A stretch of DNA of 37,323 nucleotides, from NCBI GenBank assembly GCA_007128625.1, contig SKXC01000009.1, positions 1 to 37,323 on the forward strand, in the 5' to 3' direction. Positions 28,379 to 37,323 of this stretch are shown here, one piece after another. Numbering within the stretch: position 1 is the first letter of the stretch; every line of letters starts with the position of its first letter. The notes beneath the pieces are model-generated. The model was not told the origin of the DNA, did not search any database, and saw only the letters and a program-made list of their open reading frames with translations. The translations under genes and the position numbers were made by a program. The stretch comes from Syntrophomonadaceae bacterium. GTDB taxonomy: Bacteria > Bacillota > Dethiobacteria > DTU022.

Positions 28379-29146
28379 ATGAGCTGGGGATCTTCCCTTA
28401 CTGAAGAAGAAAAGAAATGGCAGCAGAATTTTGAGCGTAAGCTTAATGAGGTTAAAGACATAAAATCATACAGTACGTCATTTTTAGATCCACGGCAGCT
28501 CGAGCTGGCTGAAGAGGTTTTAAAGAAAAAAGGCGAACTTTCATATACTGTATACGGGGGCTGTCCCGATGCAGAAAGAAATGCTGTTCAAGTCTTTCCT
28601 GCTCAGCATAAAGGAACACTTCCGCCTGTTACCGCCGTACTGGTTGAATGGGCAGACACCCGGGCAAAAATAGGGCACCGGGATCTGCTGGGCGCGGTGC
28701 TGGCTTTAGGTTTACGTCGTGATCAAATTGGTGATATAATCATGCTCCAGGAAGGTGGAGCAGCCTTAATGGTTATGCAATCGAAGGCTGATTTTATTTG
28801 TGTTAACCTTTTTCAGGCAGGCAATCTAACAGTAAAATGCAGCATAGTTGATCCGGAACAGCTGTCTTTGGCCGAAGATAATGCCAGAGTAATTAAAGGT
28901 ACAGTGGCCAGCCTGCGTGTTGATTCCCTGCTTTCACTCGGGTTTGGTCTATCCAGGTCAAGGGTAGTTAGAATGATCAAGGGGGGACTGGTCATTGTTA
29001 ACTGGCATCCGGTAGATTCGCCTTCTCTGCAGTTGAAAGAAGGCGATCATGTAACCTTAAGAGGCCGGGGGCGCCTGCAGCTTTGTTCGGTAGAAGGAGA
29101 AACACGTAAAGGTAGAATACGCCTGCAATTGAAAAAATATAGTTAA
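28379..29146 (+). CDS. ylmH: YlmH-family S4-domain RNA-binding protein
   Basis: Position in the ylm block; C-terminal S4-like VDSLLSLGFGLSRSRVVRMIKGGLVIVNW...LKEGDHVTLRGRGRL. Confidence 0.88.
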   Translation: MSWGSSLTEEEKKWQQNFERKLNEVKDIKSYSTSFLDPRQLELAEEVLKKKGELSYTVYGGCPDAERNAVQVFPAQHKGTLPPVTAVLVEWADTRAKIGHRDLLGAVLALGLRRDQIGDIIMLQEGGAALMVMQSKADFICVNLFQAGNLTVKCSIVDPEQLSLAEDNARVIKGTVASLRVDSLLSLGFGLSRSRVVRMIKGGLVIVNWHPVDSPSLQLKEGDHVTLRGRGRLQLCSVEGETRKGRIRLQLKKYS

Positions 29147-29180
29147 ACAGGCAGGAATAGCAGTTTTTCCAGCGAAATCA

Positions 29181-29218
29181 TGCTATAATGTTTGAAATAT
29201 TAGCCATAATATGGCTAA
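29181..29218 (+). promoter_or_regulatory. divIVA promoter (extended -10 TGC-TATAAT) and downstream 19-bp palindrome
   Basis: TATAAT at 29184-29189; TTAGCCATA-A-TATGGCTAA at 29200-29218, a perfect inverted repeat. Confidence 0.6.
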
Positions 29219-29284
29219 ACCAGAACAGTGCTTCCATAATGTTGGTTTTAGTATTATTTTAAAGAACATAAAGGAGGTAAAGTG

Positions 29285-30058
29285 ATGACTATTACACCGA
29301 TGGACATACAGAACAAGGAATTTGAACGTTCTTTTCGCGGCTATGACATTGAAGATGTTGATGAATTTTTAGATCTGATAGCCAAGGATTTAGAAGAACT
29401 TTCCCGGGAGAACATGGAATTGAAAGATCAGGTCAGTCAATTACAGGAAAAAAACAAGAATTACCAAAAATTAGAAGAAACCATGCATAATGCAATTGTT
29501 GTAGCCCAGGAAACAGCAGAAGAAGTTAAGCAAAATGCCAAAAGGGAAGCTGATTTGATCAGGCGGGAAGCAGAAAAAGAATCTCAGAGGATAGTTGAAG
29601 AGGCCCGCTATCGTTCCGGAAAAATTTTATATGAACAGGAAGAACTGTTTAAAAAGGCCCGGCTTTTTAGAATGCGCTTCCGTTCCTTTATAGAGGCCCA
29701 GCTTTCTTCACTGGAAAGTGAAGATTGGCTGCAAGAAGCAGAAAAAGAACAGGGAACCGCTGATTTTAAAAGAGAATATAAACCAGAAGTGAGTCACCAA
29801 CCAACAAGCGATTATCAATCCCGGTCCGATCTTAAAAAGCAGACCGGCCATGATCCCAAAGAGAGTTTTTGGCCAAAACCTGCTTCTAAACCAGAACCCC
29901 GGTTGGAACCTCAACTGAACGATGATCAGGACTATGATTTTGAACCCAAAAATGACTACGAATCAAAACCCGATTATGAATCAAAACCTGATTACGAATC
30001 AAAACCTGATTCAAGGCCGTATTTTGATGAGGATATCGAGTCAGATCCTGATTTTTAA
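29285..30058 (+). CDS. divIVA: DivIVA-family protein with extended acidic repetitive C-terminus
   Basis: MTITPMDIQNKEFERSFRGYDIEDVDEFLDLIAKDLEEL then coiled coil; AAGGAGGT upstream. Confidence 0.92.
   Translation: MTITPMDIQNKEFERSFRGYDIEDVDEFLDLIAKDLEELSRENMELKDQVSQLQEKNKNYQKLEETMHNAIVVAQETAEEVKQNAKREADLIRREAEKESQRIVEEARYRSGKILYEQEELFKKARLFRMRFRSFIEAQLSSLESEDWLQEAEKEQGTADFKREYKPEVSHQPTSDYQSRSDLKKQTGHDPKESFWPKPASKPEPRLEPQLNDDQDYDFEPKNDYESKPDYESKPDYESKPDSRPYFDEDIESDPDF
29954..30007 (+). repeat. Three tandem 18-nt repeats encoding DYESKP within divIVA
   Basis: gactacgaatcaaaaccc / gattatgaatcaaaacct / gattacgaatcaaaacct. Confidence 0.9.
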
Positions 30059-30102
30059 AACTTTAAGCTGATTTTTAATGGGAACTTAATGTCAGGTGCA
30101 TA

Positions 30103-30131
30103 TTGATTTAATTATTTTTACATGCTACAAT
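30103..30131 (+). promoter_or_regulatory. Promoter of the ileS T-box leader
   Basis: TTGATT (30103-30108) - 17 nt - TACAAT (30126-30131), with TGC immediately before the -10. Confidence 0.65.
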
Positions 30132-30137
30132 CTGTTT

Positions 30138-30385
30138 CAAAAGCTGTGAACGGGACATAAAAGCAGTTTTACGCTTAACCAGAGAGCCGGTATAAGGTGA
30201 AAGTCCGGCTAAGCAATTCTGCTGCAAATCACCCGGGAGCTTCCGCCCAAAATTTCAAGAGAGAAAGAGTAGACGCGGACGGCAGGCACCGTTATTGCTT
30301 AATAAAAAGAGGCCACAGCTATTACTGTGACCAGTAGGGTGGTACCGCGGGAGAAATCTCGTCCCTGGACAGGGGCGATTTTTTA
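30138..30385 (+). promoter_or_regulatory. T-box leader (isoleucine) upstream of ileS
   Basis: Canonical T-box sequence AGGGTGGTACCGCGG at 30336-30350, followed by a terminator hairpin and ileS; candidate ATC specifier at 30228-30230 (not confirmed by folding). Confidence 0.93.
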
Positions 30386-30386
30386 T
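30358..30386 (+). terminator. T-box intrinsic terminator
   Basis: CGTCCCT-GGAC-AGGGGCG followed by ATTTTTTATTTT. Confidence 0.85.
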
Positions 30387-30440
30387 TTTCAACTTAATTA
30401 TTTGCTATAATTCGACGGTGCAAACGGAGGAGAAAAAGAC

Positions 30441-33200
30441 ATGGATTACCGGGATACTTTAAATTTGCCTAAAACCGACTTTCCTATGCGGGCAAAGCTG
30501 CCGCAGCGCGAACCCGAATTGCTGGAATTCTGGACTAAAATTGATATTAACAACCTGGTACGGGAAAACCGCAGGGGATCAACTCTCTACATATTACATG
30601 ACGGGCCGCCCTATGCCAATGGCGATATTCATATGGGCACTGCCTTAAACAAGGTGCTTAAAGATATTATTAATAAGTATAAAACCATACAGGGTTTTGA
30701 TTGCCCTTATGTTCCCGGGTGGGATACGCATGGCCTTCCGATTGAGCATCAGATCATCAAAACCAGGAATATCAACCGCAAGGAAATATCCGACCTGGAA
30801 TTTAGAAGGATGTGCCGTGATTATGCCCTTAAATATGTTGATGTGCAAAGAACCCAGTTTAAACGACTCGGTGTGCGTGGCGACTGGGAAAATCCTTACC
30901 TGACCCTGGAACCGTCCTTTGAGAGCCGGCAGATTAAAGTTTTTGGAACGATGGCCGATAAAGGCTTTATTTATAAAGGTATGCGCCCGGTTTATTGGTG
31001 TGCAAGTTGTGAAACAGCACTTGCCGAAGCGGAAATAGAATACGCCAACAAGGTCTCAGATTCGATTTATGTTAAATTTCCTTTTATCGATGATCGCGGT
31101 TTGTTGGATGGAGTTAAAAACCGTTACTGCCTGATCTGGACTACCACGGCCTGGACTATTCCGGCCAACCTGGCGATAGCAGTTCACCCCGGGCTTGACT
31201 ATGTATTAGCTGATGCCGGTTCCGAACAGTACCTTCTGGCCGAAGGTCTGCTGGAAAAAGTATCCAGTCTGGCCGGTTCAAATGAACCCTGGCCGGTACT
31301 AAAACGTTTTAAAGGCAGTGAGCTGATCGGTATGCGCTGTCGGCACCCCCTTTATGAACGGGATTCTATCCTGCTGGAAGGTGATTATGTGACCCTGGAA
31401 CAGGGCACCGGTTGTGTGCACACTGCACCCGGTCACGGTTATGAAGACTTTATTACCGGTCAGGCCAATAACCTGCCAATTTTAAGCCCCCTGGATGATC
31501 GCGGCTATTTTACCGCTGAGGCGGAACAGTATGCCGGTTTGCATTATGATCAAGGTGGTAAAGCTGTAATAGAAGATTTGAAGCAAGAAGGGGCCTTAAT
31601 TAAAACCATCCCTATTGAACACCAGTACCCCAACTGCTGGCGCTGCAAGCTGCCGATCATCTACCGGGCAACCGAGCAGTGGTTTGCTTCCATAGAAGGA
31701 TTTCGTAAGGAGGCCCTGGCGGCAATTAATAAAGTCCGGTGGACTCCTGCCTGGGGTGAAGAAAGAATCTATAATATGATTGCCGAAAGACAGGACTGGT
31801 GCATATCTCGCCAGAGGACCTGGGGTGTGCCTATCCCCATTTTTTATTGCAATTCTTGTTCCGCCCCTTTGATTAACAACCGGACAATAGAAGTGGTTAG
31901 CGATCTTTTCGCCCGTGAAGGATCGGATGCCTGGTTTGCCCGGGAAGCAGAAGACATTCTGCCTGCAGATATTTCCTGCTCCGAATGTGGACATACCCGG
32001 TTTAGAAAAGAAACAGATACCATGGATGTCTGGTTCGATTCCGGTTCCAGCCATGATGCCGTCCTGGAAACCCGGCCGGAACTGCGATGGCCCTCAGACC
32101 TTTACATTGAAGGCAGCGATCAATACCGGGGCTGGTTTCACTCATCCCTGCTTACGGCAGTGGCCACCCGGGGCGAACCACCTTACAGGGCTGTTTTGAG
32201 TCACGGCTGGGTTGTCGACGGCGAAGGGAAAAAAATGTCCAAATCCCTGGGCAATGTCATATCCCCGGACGAAGTTATCAAGCAGTACGGGGCAGACATT
32301 TTACGGCTCTGGGCTTCCTCGGCTGACTTTACCCATGATGTGCATTTATCTGACGATATTCTGAGCCAGTTGATTGAAGTTTACCGAAAAATTCGCAACA
32401 CTATTCGTTTTTTGCTTGGCAGTTGTTACGATTTTGATCCTGCAACCCAGGCAGTAGATTATTCTTCCATGGAAGAACTCGACCGCTGGGCCCTTTATCG
32501 TCTCAGCGGCCTGGTTGAACGAAGTACCGGGGCATACGATAACTACGAATACCACCAATTTTTCCATGCCCTTCATAATTTCTGTGTGGTTGATATGAGC
32601 AACTTTTATCTTGATGTTATCAAAGACAGGCTTTATTGTTCAGCGCCTGGTGATCTCGAAAGGCGTTCCGCCCAGACTGTATTAATGACGATTCTTGAGT
32701 ACCTGGTGGTGATGATGTCACCAATTCTGACTTTTACTTCAGAAGAAATATGGCAGTACCTGCCTGCCCGGGAAAAGCAAAGTGTTCAGCTGTCCGATTG
32801 GCCCCAACCGGACCCACAGTGGAACGATCAGGAACTGGGAAACCGCTGGCAAACCCTGCTGGATGTCCGCGAAGAGGTTACACGGGCCCTGGAACAAGCC
32901 CGGAAGGATAAAATAATCGGCGGTTCACTGGAGGGCTCGGTTAAAATATGGGCAGATGGATCAATTTTTGAAAGCCTGCAGCAATATGCTGAACAACTGC
33001 CGGAGCTCTTTATCGTATCTGAAGCCTCGCTTATGGCTGACAGGAATAAAGCACCTGCCCAGGCAGTTAAAGGCCAGCGTTTTCCGGTTAGCATTCTTGT
33101 TGAAAAAACAGCTGGCAGTAAATGCCCGCGTTGCTGGATTTTTAACAGATCTTCCGGCGAGCTCTGCCCACGCTGCGGTGAAGTAACAGAAAGGCTTTAA
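30441..33200 (+). CDS. ileS: Isoleucyl-tRNA synthetase
   Basis: PPYANGDIHMGTALNK (HIGH region), GWDTHGLPIE, KMSKSLGNV and C-terminal zinc site KCPRCWIF...LCPRCGEV. Confidence 0.97.
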   Translation: MDYRDTLNLPKTDFPMRAKLPQREPELLEFWTKIDINNLVRENRRGSTLYILHDGPPYANGDIHMGTALNKVLKDIINKYKTIQGFDCPYVPGWDTHGLPIEHQIIKTRNINRKEISDLEFRRMCRDYALKYVDVQRTQFKRLGVRGDWENPYLTLEPSFESRQIKVFGTMADKGFIYKGMRPVYWCASCETALAEAEIEYANKVSDSIYVKFPFIDDRGLLDGVKNRYCLIWTTTAWTIPANLAIAVHPGLDYVLADAGSEQYLLAEGLLEKVSSLAGSNEPWPVLKRFKGSELIGMRCRHPLYERDSILLEGDYVTLEQGTGCVHTAPGHGYEDFITGQANNLPILSPLDDRGYFTAEAEQYAGLHYDQGGKAVIEDLKQEGALIKTIPIEHQYPNCWRCKLPIIYRATEQWFASIEGFRKEALAAINKVRWTPAWGEERIYNMIAERQDWCISRQRTWGVPIPIFYCNSCSAPLINNRTIEVVSDLFAREGSDAWFAREAEDILPADISCSECGHTRFRKETDTMDVWFDSGSSHDAVLETRPELRWPSDLYIEGSDQYRGWFHSSLLTAVATRGEPPYRAVLSHGWVVDGEGKKMSKSLGNVISPDEVIKQYGADILRLWASSADFTHDVHLSDDILSQLIEVYRKIRNTIRFLLGSCYDFDPATQAVDYSSMEELDRWALYRLSGLVERSTGAYDNYEYHQFFHALHNFCVVDMSNFYLDVIKDRLYCSAPGDLERRSAQTVLMTILEYLVVMMSPILTFTSEEIWQYLPAREKQSVQLSDWPQPDPQWNDQELGNRWQTLLDVREEVTRALEQARKDKIIGGSLEGSVKIWADGSIFESLQQYAEQLPELFIVSEASLMADRNKAPAQAVKGQRFPVSILVEKTAGSKCPRCWIFNRSSGELCPRCGEVTERL

Positions 33201-33245
33201 AATAACAGACAGATGATCTGGATAAGGAAGACCGGAGTGAAATGA

Positions 33246-33704
33246 TTGCGTAATTTAGTAATAATTGTAAGTATCATTATCATTGCTGATCAGGCAACCA
33301 AACATTTAGTGGCATCGACGATGGAAATCGGTCAATCCATTACCGTGATTAATAATTTTTTATATATCACTTATGTGCGCAATCCAGGCGCTGCTTTTGG
33401 CATGCTTCCCTACCAGACTAATTTTTTTATAGCGATCACTTTGATTGTGGCAGTCTTGATTCTCTATTATTACCGGCTTCTTTCTGAAAACCACAAATGG
33501 CTGCGAATTGGTCTTTCTCTGCAGCTCGGCGGGGCCTTTGGTAATTTGATCGACCGGATTAGTTCAGCACAGGTCATCGATTTTATAAATGTTACCATCT
33601 GGCCTCCTGTTTTTAACCTGGCAGATTCAGCGATCGTGATTGGAATTATTATCTTCCTGGTTTCCTTCTGGCTTGATCTTGATTTAAAAAGCAAAAGGAG
33701 CTGA
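33246..33704 (+). CDS. lspA: Lipoprotein signal peptidase
   Basis: ADQATKHLV, YVRNPGAAFGML, GGAFGNLIDRI and VFNLADSAI motifs. Confidence 0.95.
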   Translation: MRNLVIIVSIIIIADQATKHLVASTMEIGQSITVINNFLYITYVRNPGAAFGMLPYQTNFFIAITLIVAVLILYYYRLLSENHKWLRIGLSLQLGGAFGNLIDRISSAQVIDFINVTIWPPVFNLADSAIVIGIIIFLVSFWLDLDLKSKRS

Positions 33705-33708
33705 TTAT

Positions 33709-34497
33709 TTGTATCCCCAACTGTTTTCTGTCGGTAACCTGACAATCCATTCTTACGGTTTGATGATTGCCCTGGCTGTTCTTGTTTCGGCAGTGGCAAT
33801 CTACAGGGAAGCACCTAAAGAAAACCTGAGCCCCGATCATGTTCTTGAAGCGGTAATTGCCGCTACAATTTCCGGTTTGATCGGAGCAAGATTTCTTTAT
33901 GTCCTTTTAAACTGGAATTATTTTAGGGTTAACCCGATGGAGATTCTATTTGCCCGTTTTGAAGGACTATCATTTTACGGCGGTTTCTTCCTTGCGGTTT
34001 TAGTCCTTTATTTTTGGAGTAAATGGCGTCAACTAAATTTTTTGAAGCTGGCCGATCTCATGGCGCCTTACCTGGCCCTTGGTTATGCGTTCGGCCGGAT
34101 TGGCTGTTTTTTAAACGGCTGTTGTTTCGGAATAGAAACTAATTTACCCTGGGCTCTACCCGTAAGTATGTTTGACGATGTTTTGCGTCATCCCGTCCAG
34201 CTTTATGCCGCCCTGGGAGCAATAATAATCTTTATTGTGCTCAAACTATTACGTCCCGGCAGGCCCTTTGTCGGATTTATCCTGCTTTCCCTGTTTGCTC
34301 TATATGGCCTGTTACGCTTTACTACCGAGTTCTTTCGTTATGGGGAAGCAGTCGGGTTGGGATTAACCACGGCCCAGATCTTTAGCCTGTGTCTGACCCT
34401 GTTAGCGATAATAGTGATAATTGTGTTTACTAAAATCCAGGTGCCTTTTTTAAAAACCACCGGATCAAATAAACCTGATAAGGATGCCGGGAAATGA
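33709..34497 (+). CDS. lgt: Prolipoprotein diacylglyceryl transferase
   Basis: Multi-TM protein with FYGGFF, GYAFGRIGCFLNGCCFG and RHPVQLYAALGA motifs. Confidence 0.95.
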   Translation: MYPQLFSVGNLTIHSYGLMIALAVLVSAVAIYREAPKENLSPDHVLEAVIAATISGLIGARFLYVLLNWNYFRVNPMEILFARFEGLSFYGGFFLAVLVLYFWSKWRQLNFLKLADLMAPYLALGYAFGRIGCFLNGCCFGIETNLPWALPVSMFDDVLRHPVQLYAALGAIIIFIVLKLLRPGRPFVGFILLSLFALYGLLRFTTEFFRYGEAVGLGLTTAQIFSLCLTLLAIIVIIVFTKIQVPFLKTTGSNKPDKDAGK

Positions 34498-35489
34498 TTT
34501 ATAATGACAGTCGCGGAGACCTGCAGGAAAATAGTGCCTGTGAGTTGCTCGTTTCAAGCAGCAAATCTTTTACTGCTAAAATTGAAGACGAGGATCGGCG
34601 TCTGGATCACTTTTTAGCAGAAAACCTGGTTGATATTTCCCGTAACCGGGTTCAAAAATTAGTTGAAGAAGGTCAGGTATCAGTTAACCGCCTTAAATGC
34701 ACTGATAATAACTATCGTTTAAAGTTGGGAGATCTGATCAATTTAACTATTCCTCCGCCGGAGAAAGCTTTAATAAAACCGGAAAAAATTACCCTTGATA
34801 TTATCTATGAAGATGAAGATTTGCTGGTTATAAACAAACCACGCGGTATGGTTGTTCATCCGGCTCCGGGTCACAGGAAAGGAACCCTGGTCAATGCCCT
34901 CCTCTACCACTGCAGTAATCTTTCGGGAATCGGGGGTGTAATACGGCCCGGTATAGTTCACCGTCTTGACAAAGATACATCCGGACTGCTGATTGTTGCC
35001 AAAAACGATCCCACGCATCGCAACCTTTCAGAACAGTTAAAATCCAGAAACCTGTGCCGGGAGTATATTGCCCTGGTCAGCGGGCGGGTTAAACCTGTAA
35101 TCGGCCGTATTGAAGCTCCTATTGCCCGCCATCCCCATCATAGAAAAAAAATGGCAGTTACGGCTGGAGGAAGGAAAGCAGTGACCCGCTACCGGGTCCT
35201 GAAATATTACGGACGCTACAGCCTGCTGCAGCTTAACCTGGAAACCGGTCGCACCCACCAGATTCGTGTTCACCTGGCCTATTTAGGTTACCCGGTTGTA
35301 GGTGATCACACTTATGCAAAAAGCAGCAGCTGGAATGAATTGCCATCTACCCTGTCACAACCTCATGCCCTCCATGCCCGCCGGATAAAATTTATGCACC
35401 CGCAGACCGGTGAACCCTTAGAATTCCTGGCCCCCCTGCCTGGCGATTTTAAAAAAGGATTGGTTTGGCTTAAAGCTAAGAAAGATTGA
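34494..35489 (+). CDS. rluD: RluA/RluD-family pseudouridine synthase with S4 domain
   Basis: S4 region RLDHFLAENLVDISRNRVQKLVEEGQVSVN and catalytic RPGIVHRLDKDTSGLLIVAKND. Confidence 0.92.
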   Translation: MIYNDSRGDLQENSACELLVSSSKSFTAKIEDEDRRLDHFLAENLVDISRNRVQKLVEEGQVSVNRLKCTDNNYRLKLGDLINLTIPPPEKALIKPEKITLDIIYEDEDLLVINKPRGMVVHPAPGHRKGTLVNALLYHCSNLSGIGGVIRPGIVHRLDKDTSGLLIVAKNDPTHRNLSEQLKSRNLCREYIALVSGRVKPVIGRIEAPIARHPHHRKKMAVTAGGRKAVTRYRVLKYYGRYSLLQLNLETGRTHQIRVHLAYLGYPVVGDHTYAKSSSWNELPSTLSQPHALHARRIKFMHPQTGEPLEFLAPLPGDFKKGLVWLKAKKD

Positions 35490-35606
35490 AATTAGCCACA
35501 GTCTGAAATTTGAAGCGCACCCTGTTTACTAAAAGCTGCCCGGGCTTGTGACAATAACAAATCATGGTTTATCTGAGCCCTAACCCTCATAAGTAACAAG
35601 ATTATA

Positions 35607-37323
35607 TTACTCCAGGTTAAACTTACTGCGCAGCTCATTATCGAGGGGATTGGTGGTAATTGTCTGGAAATTTTCATAGAAAACCAGGCCCGGTTTGCCG
35701 CCCGGTCTGCGCCGCACATGGCGTATCTCTGTATAATCGACTGCTGCTGCGCTGCTTGTCCTGCCTTTGCTGAAATAAGCGGCCAAAAAGGCAGCTTCTT
35801 CAATGTCTTGTACAGGCGGCGGATATGGGGCTTCTTTCAGAACAACATGGGCACCCGGCAGTTTACGCACGTGAAACCAGGTATCGCGGCGGGCCGCGGC
35901 TTTAAAGGTAATGTAGTCATTCTGGCGGTTGTTGTTTCCGACCAGGACAGTATGACCGGCCGAGGTTTTAAATTTTGCCGGCTGCGGAGCCGAATCCATT
36001 TTCTTCTCTTTTTTCACCCGGTCACGCAAATACCCTGTATCAATCATTTCCTGGCGAATTTCTTCCAGGGATGATCGGTTATTATTCTCGATTGCATAAA
36101 GCAATCCCAGGCAGTATTCAATTTCAGTAGCGGTTTTATTTAGCTGCTTTTTGATTTTCTGCTCTCCTTTTTTAGCCTTTCGATAACGGTTAAAGTGATG
36201 TTGTGCATTTTCCATGGCTGACCGGGAAGGGTCAAGGGGTACTTTTACCAGGTTATCCGGATCATATAAGTCAGGCAGAACAACACATTCGCTTCCCCGG
36301 GTAACCTTATCCTGGTATGTTAACAGCAATTCACCGTAAAGACGGTGCTGTGGTGCATTTTTTGCATCAGCCAATTCTTTACTTTGCTGTTTTTGCTTTT
36401 TATAGAGCCTGCCCAGCTTTTTTTCAACATTGTTTGTCAGCTGCTGCTTAAGCTGTTTCTCCAGCTCTTTTCCGATCAGGTCCCTGTAAAATCGGTCAAG
36501 CATTTCGTTTGACTGATCAAAGACTTGTTGTTCAGCCCGGGGAAGGTGATCAAGAGGCACGGCGGCATAAATATTTCTGCCCGGCAGCATGACCGGCTGC
36601 AGTTTGGTGGTCCTGAAATCGTTAACGAGCTTTTTTACCTCGGTAAATAAAGCTTTGACAGCTTCGTCAAAATTATTATCAGCCTTAAAGCTGCTCCGGT
36701 AGAGCAGCTCCCGAGCCATTAACGGGTTGATCCCTTCAACAGCGCCATAAAGTGCTTGTTCCGGTTTTTTGCCTTCACTGGTTAAATTCCGGAACGCATT
36801 AATGAATTCTTTTTGTTCCATCTCCAGCGGGTTTAGTTTATTCTGTGGAGGAGCCGGACGATACAATTCACCGGGCAAAATTGCCCGTTTCGGATTTTTA
36901 TCCAGCGAAACCGGTTTAATTGCCCCCAATATAATATCCCGGTTGTCAACCAGGATCAGGTTGCTGCGTCGATTCATGATTTCAGCAACCAGTTTTACCG
37001 GTGGCATTTTATCCGCAGGTTCAAAGATTATTTCAAGTATTCTTTCCAAAGGAGGGCTGGTAAAGGAAACAGCCCGGCCTCCGACCAGGTATTTGCGCAG
37101 CAGCATGCAAAAAGGCGACGGGTTTTCTTTGGCCCGGTAACGCTTTTCGGTCAGGTGAACCCGGGCATACCTTGAATCAACTGAAAAAAGAAGGCCCGGT
37201 TGACTGCCTTTTGAGTACAGATGGATAATTATTTCACCCCGGCCGGGCTCGTAGATCCGTTGAACAGGTGCACCGGTGAGCCGGGCTTGCAGTTCATCTT
37301 TTACTGCTTTCATGATTAAGGAA
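35607..37323 (-). CDS. rqcH: NFACT/Rqc2-homologue RqcH-like protein (5' end beyond the window)
   Basis: NFACT N-terminal regions plus NFACT-R HTVLVGNNNRQNDYITFKAAARRDTWFHVRKLPGAHVVLK. No in-frame stop between ATG 37313 and the window edge; the upstream codons (SLI-MKAVKDEL) look like the usual N-terminal helix, so the start is probably outside. Confidence 0.92.
   Translation of the reverse strand, partial: SLIMKAVKDELQARLTGAPVQRIYEPGRGEIIIHLYSKGSQPGLLFSVDSRYARVHLTEKRYRAKENPSPFCMLLRKYLVGGRAVSFTSPPLERILEIIFEPADKMPPVKLVAEIMNRRSNLILVDNRDIILGAIKPVSLDKNPKRAILPGELYRPAPPQNKLNPLEMEQKEFINAFRNLTSEGKKPEQALYGAVEGINPLMARELLYRSSFKADNNFDEAVKALFTEVKKLVNDFRTTKLQPVMLPGRNIYAAVPLDHLPRAEQQVFDQSNEMLDRFYRDLIGKELEKQLKQQLTNNVEKKLGRLYKKQKQQSKELADAKNAPQHRLYGELLLTYQDKVTRGSECVVLPDLYDPDNLVKVPLDPSRSAMENAQHHFNRYRKAKKGEQKIKKQLNKTATEIEYCLGLLYAIENNNRSSLEEIRQEMIDTGYLRDRVKKEKKMDSAPQPAKFKTSAGHTVLVGNNNRQNDYITFKAAARRDTWFHVRKLPGAHVVLKEAPYPPPVQDIEEAAFLAAYFSKGRTSSAAAVDYTEIRHVRRRPGGKPGLVFYENFQTITTNPLDNELRSKFNLE

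Noticed and set aside
31596-32054. 152-aa antisense ORF within ileS
   Set aside because: Entirely inside ileS catalytic coding sequence on the other strand; no motifs.
35718-36074. 118-aa + strand ORF opposite the rqcH-like gene
   Set aside because: Antisense to conserved NFACT-R coding sequence; no recognisable domain.
1-37323. Mobile element, prophage, CRISPR or defence island
   Set aside because: No transposase, integrase, phage genes, regularly spaced repeats or defence-gene motifs were seen; content is housekeeping.

Overview
The window looks like chromosomal core sequence from an anaerobic Firmicutes-type bacterium. In order it carries: an in-frame hisS-aspS fusion ORF; a 6S RNA candidate; mgtE; a dcw division/cell-wall cluster (mraZ-rsmH-ftsL-ftsI-murF-mraY-murD-ftsW-murG-murB-ftsQ-ftsA-ftsZ); an aconitase and NifV/Re-citrate-synthase-like pair; nrdR-nrdD-nrdG; a ylm-type block (pgeF, HlyD-like, yggS, yggT, ylmH, divIVA); a T-box-controlled ileS; lspA-lgt-rluD; and a convergent rqcH-like gene running off the right edge. 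I saw no CRISPR array, tRNA, transposon or defence island, and no clear new multi-gene system. The points most worth following up are: (1) the single-ORF HisRS-AspRS fusion; (2) nrdG, which lacks a canonical start codon before its radical-SAM motif (AUU start or A5 indel); (3) three 10-bp-phased MraZ-type boxes on the mraZ promoter; (4) paired NrdR boxes 31 bp apart on the nrdR-nrdDG promoter; (5) a perfect 19-bp palindrome just downstream of the divIVA promoter; (6) a dcw cluster without murE or murC, with no spoIIGA/sigE/sigG after ftsZ and no sepF in the ylm block. All family assignments come from reading motifs by eye; no database search or folding was run.
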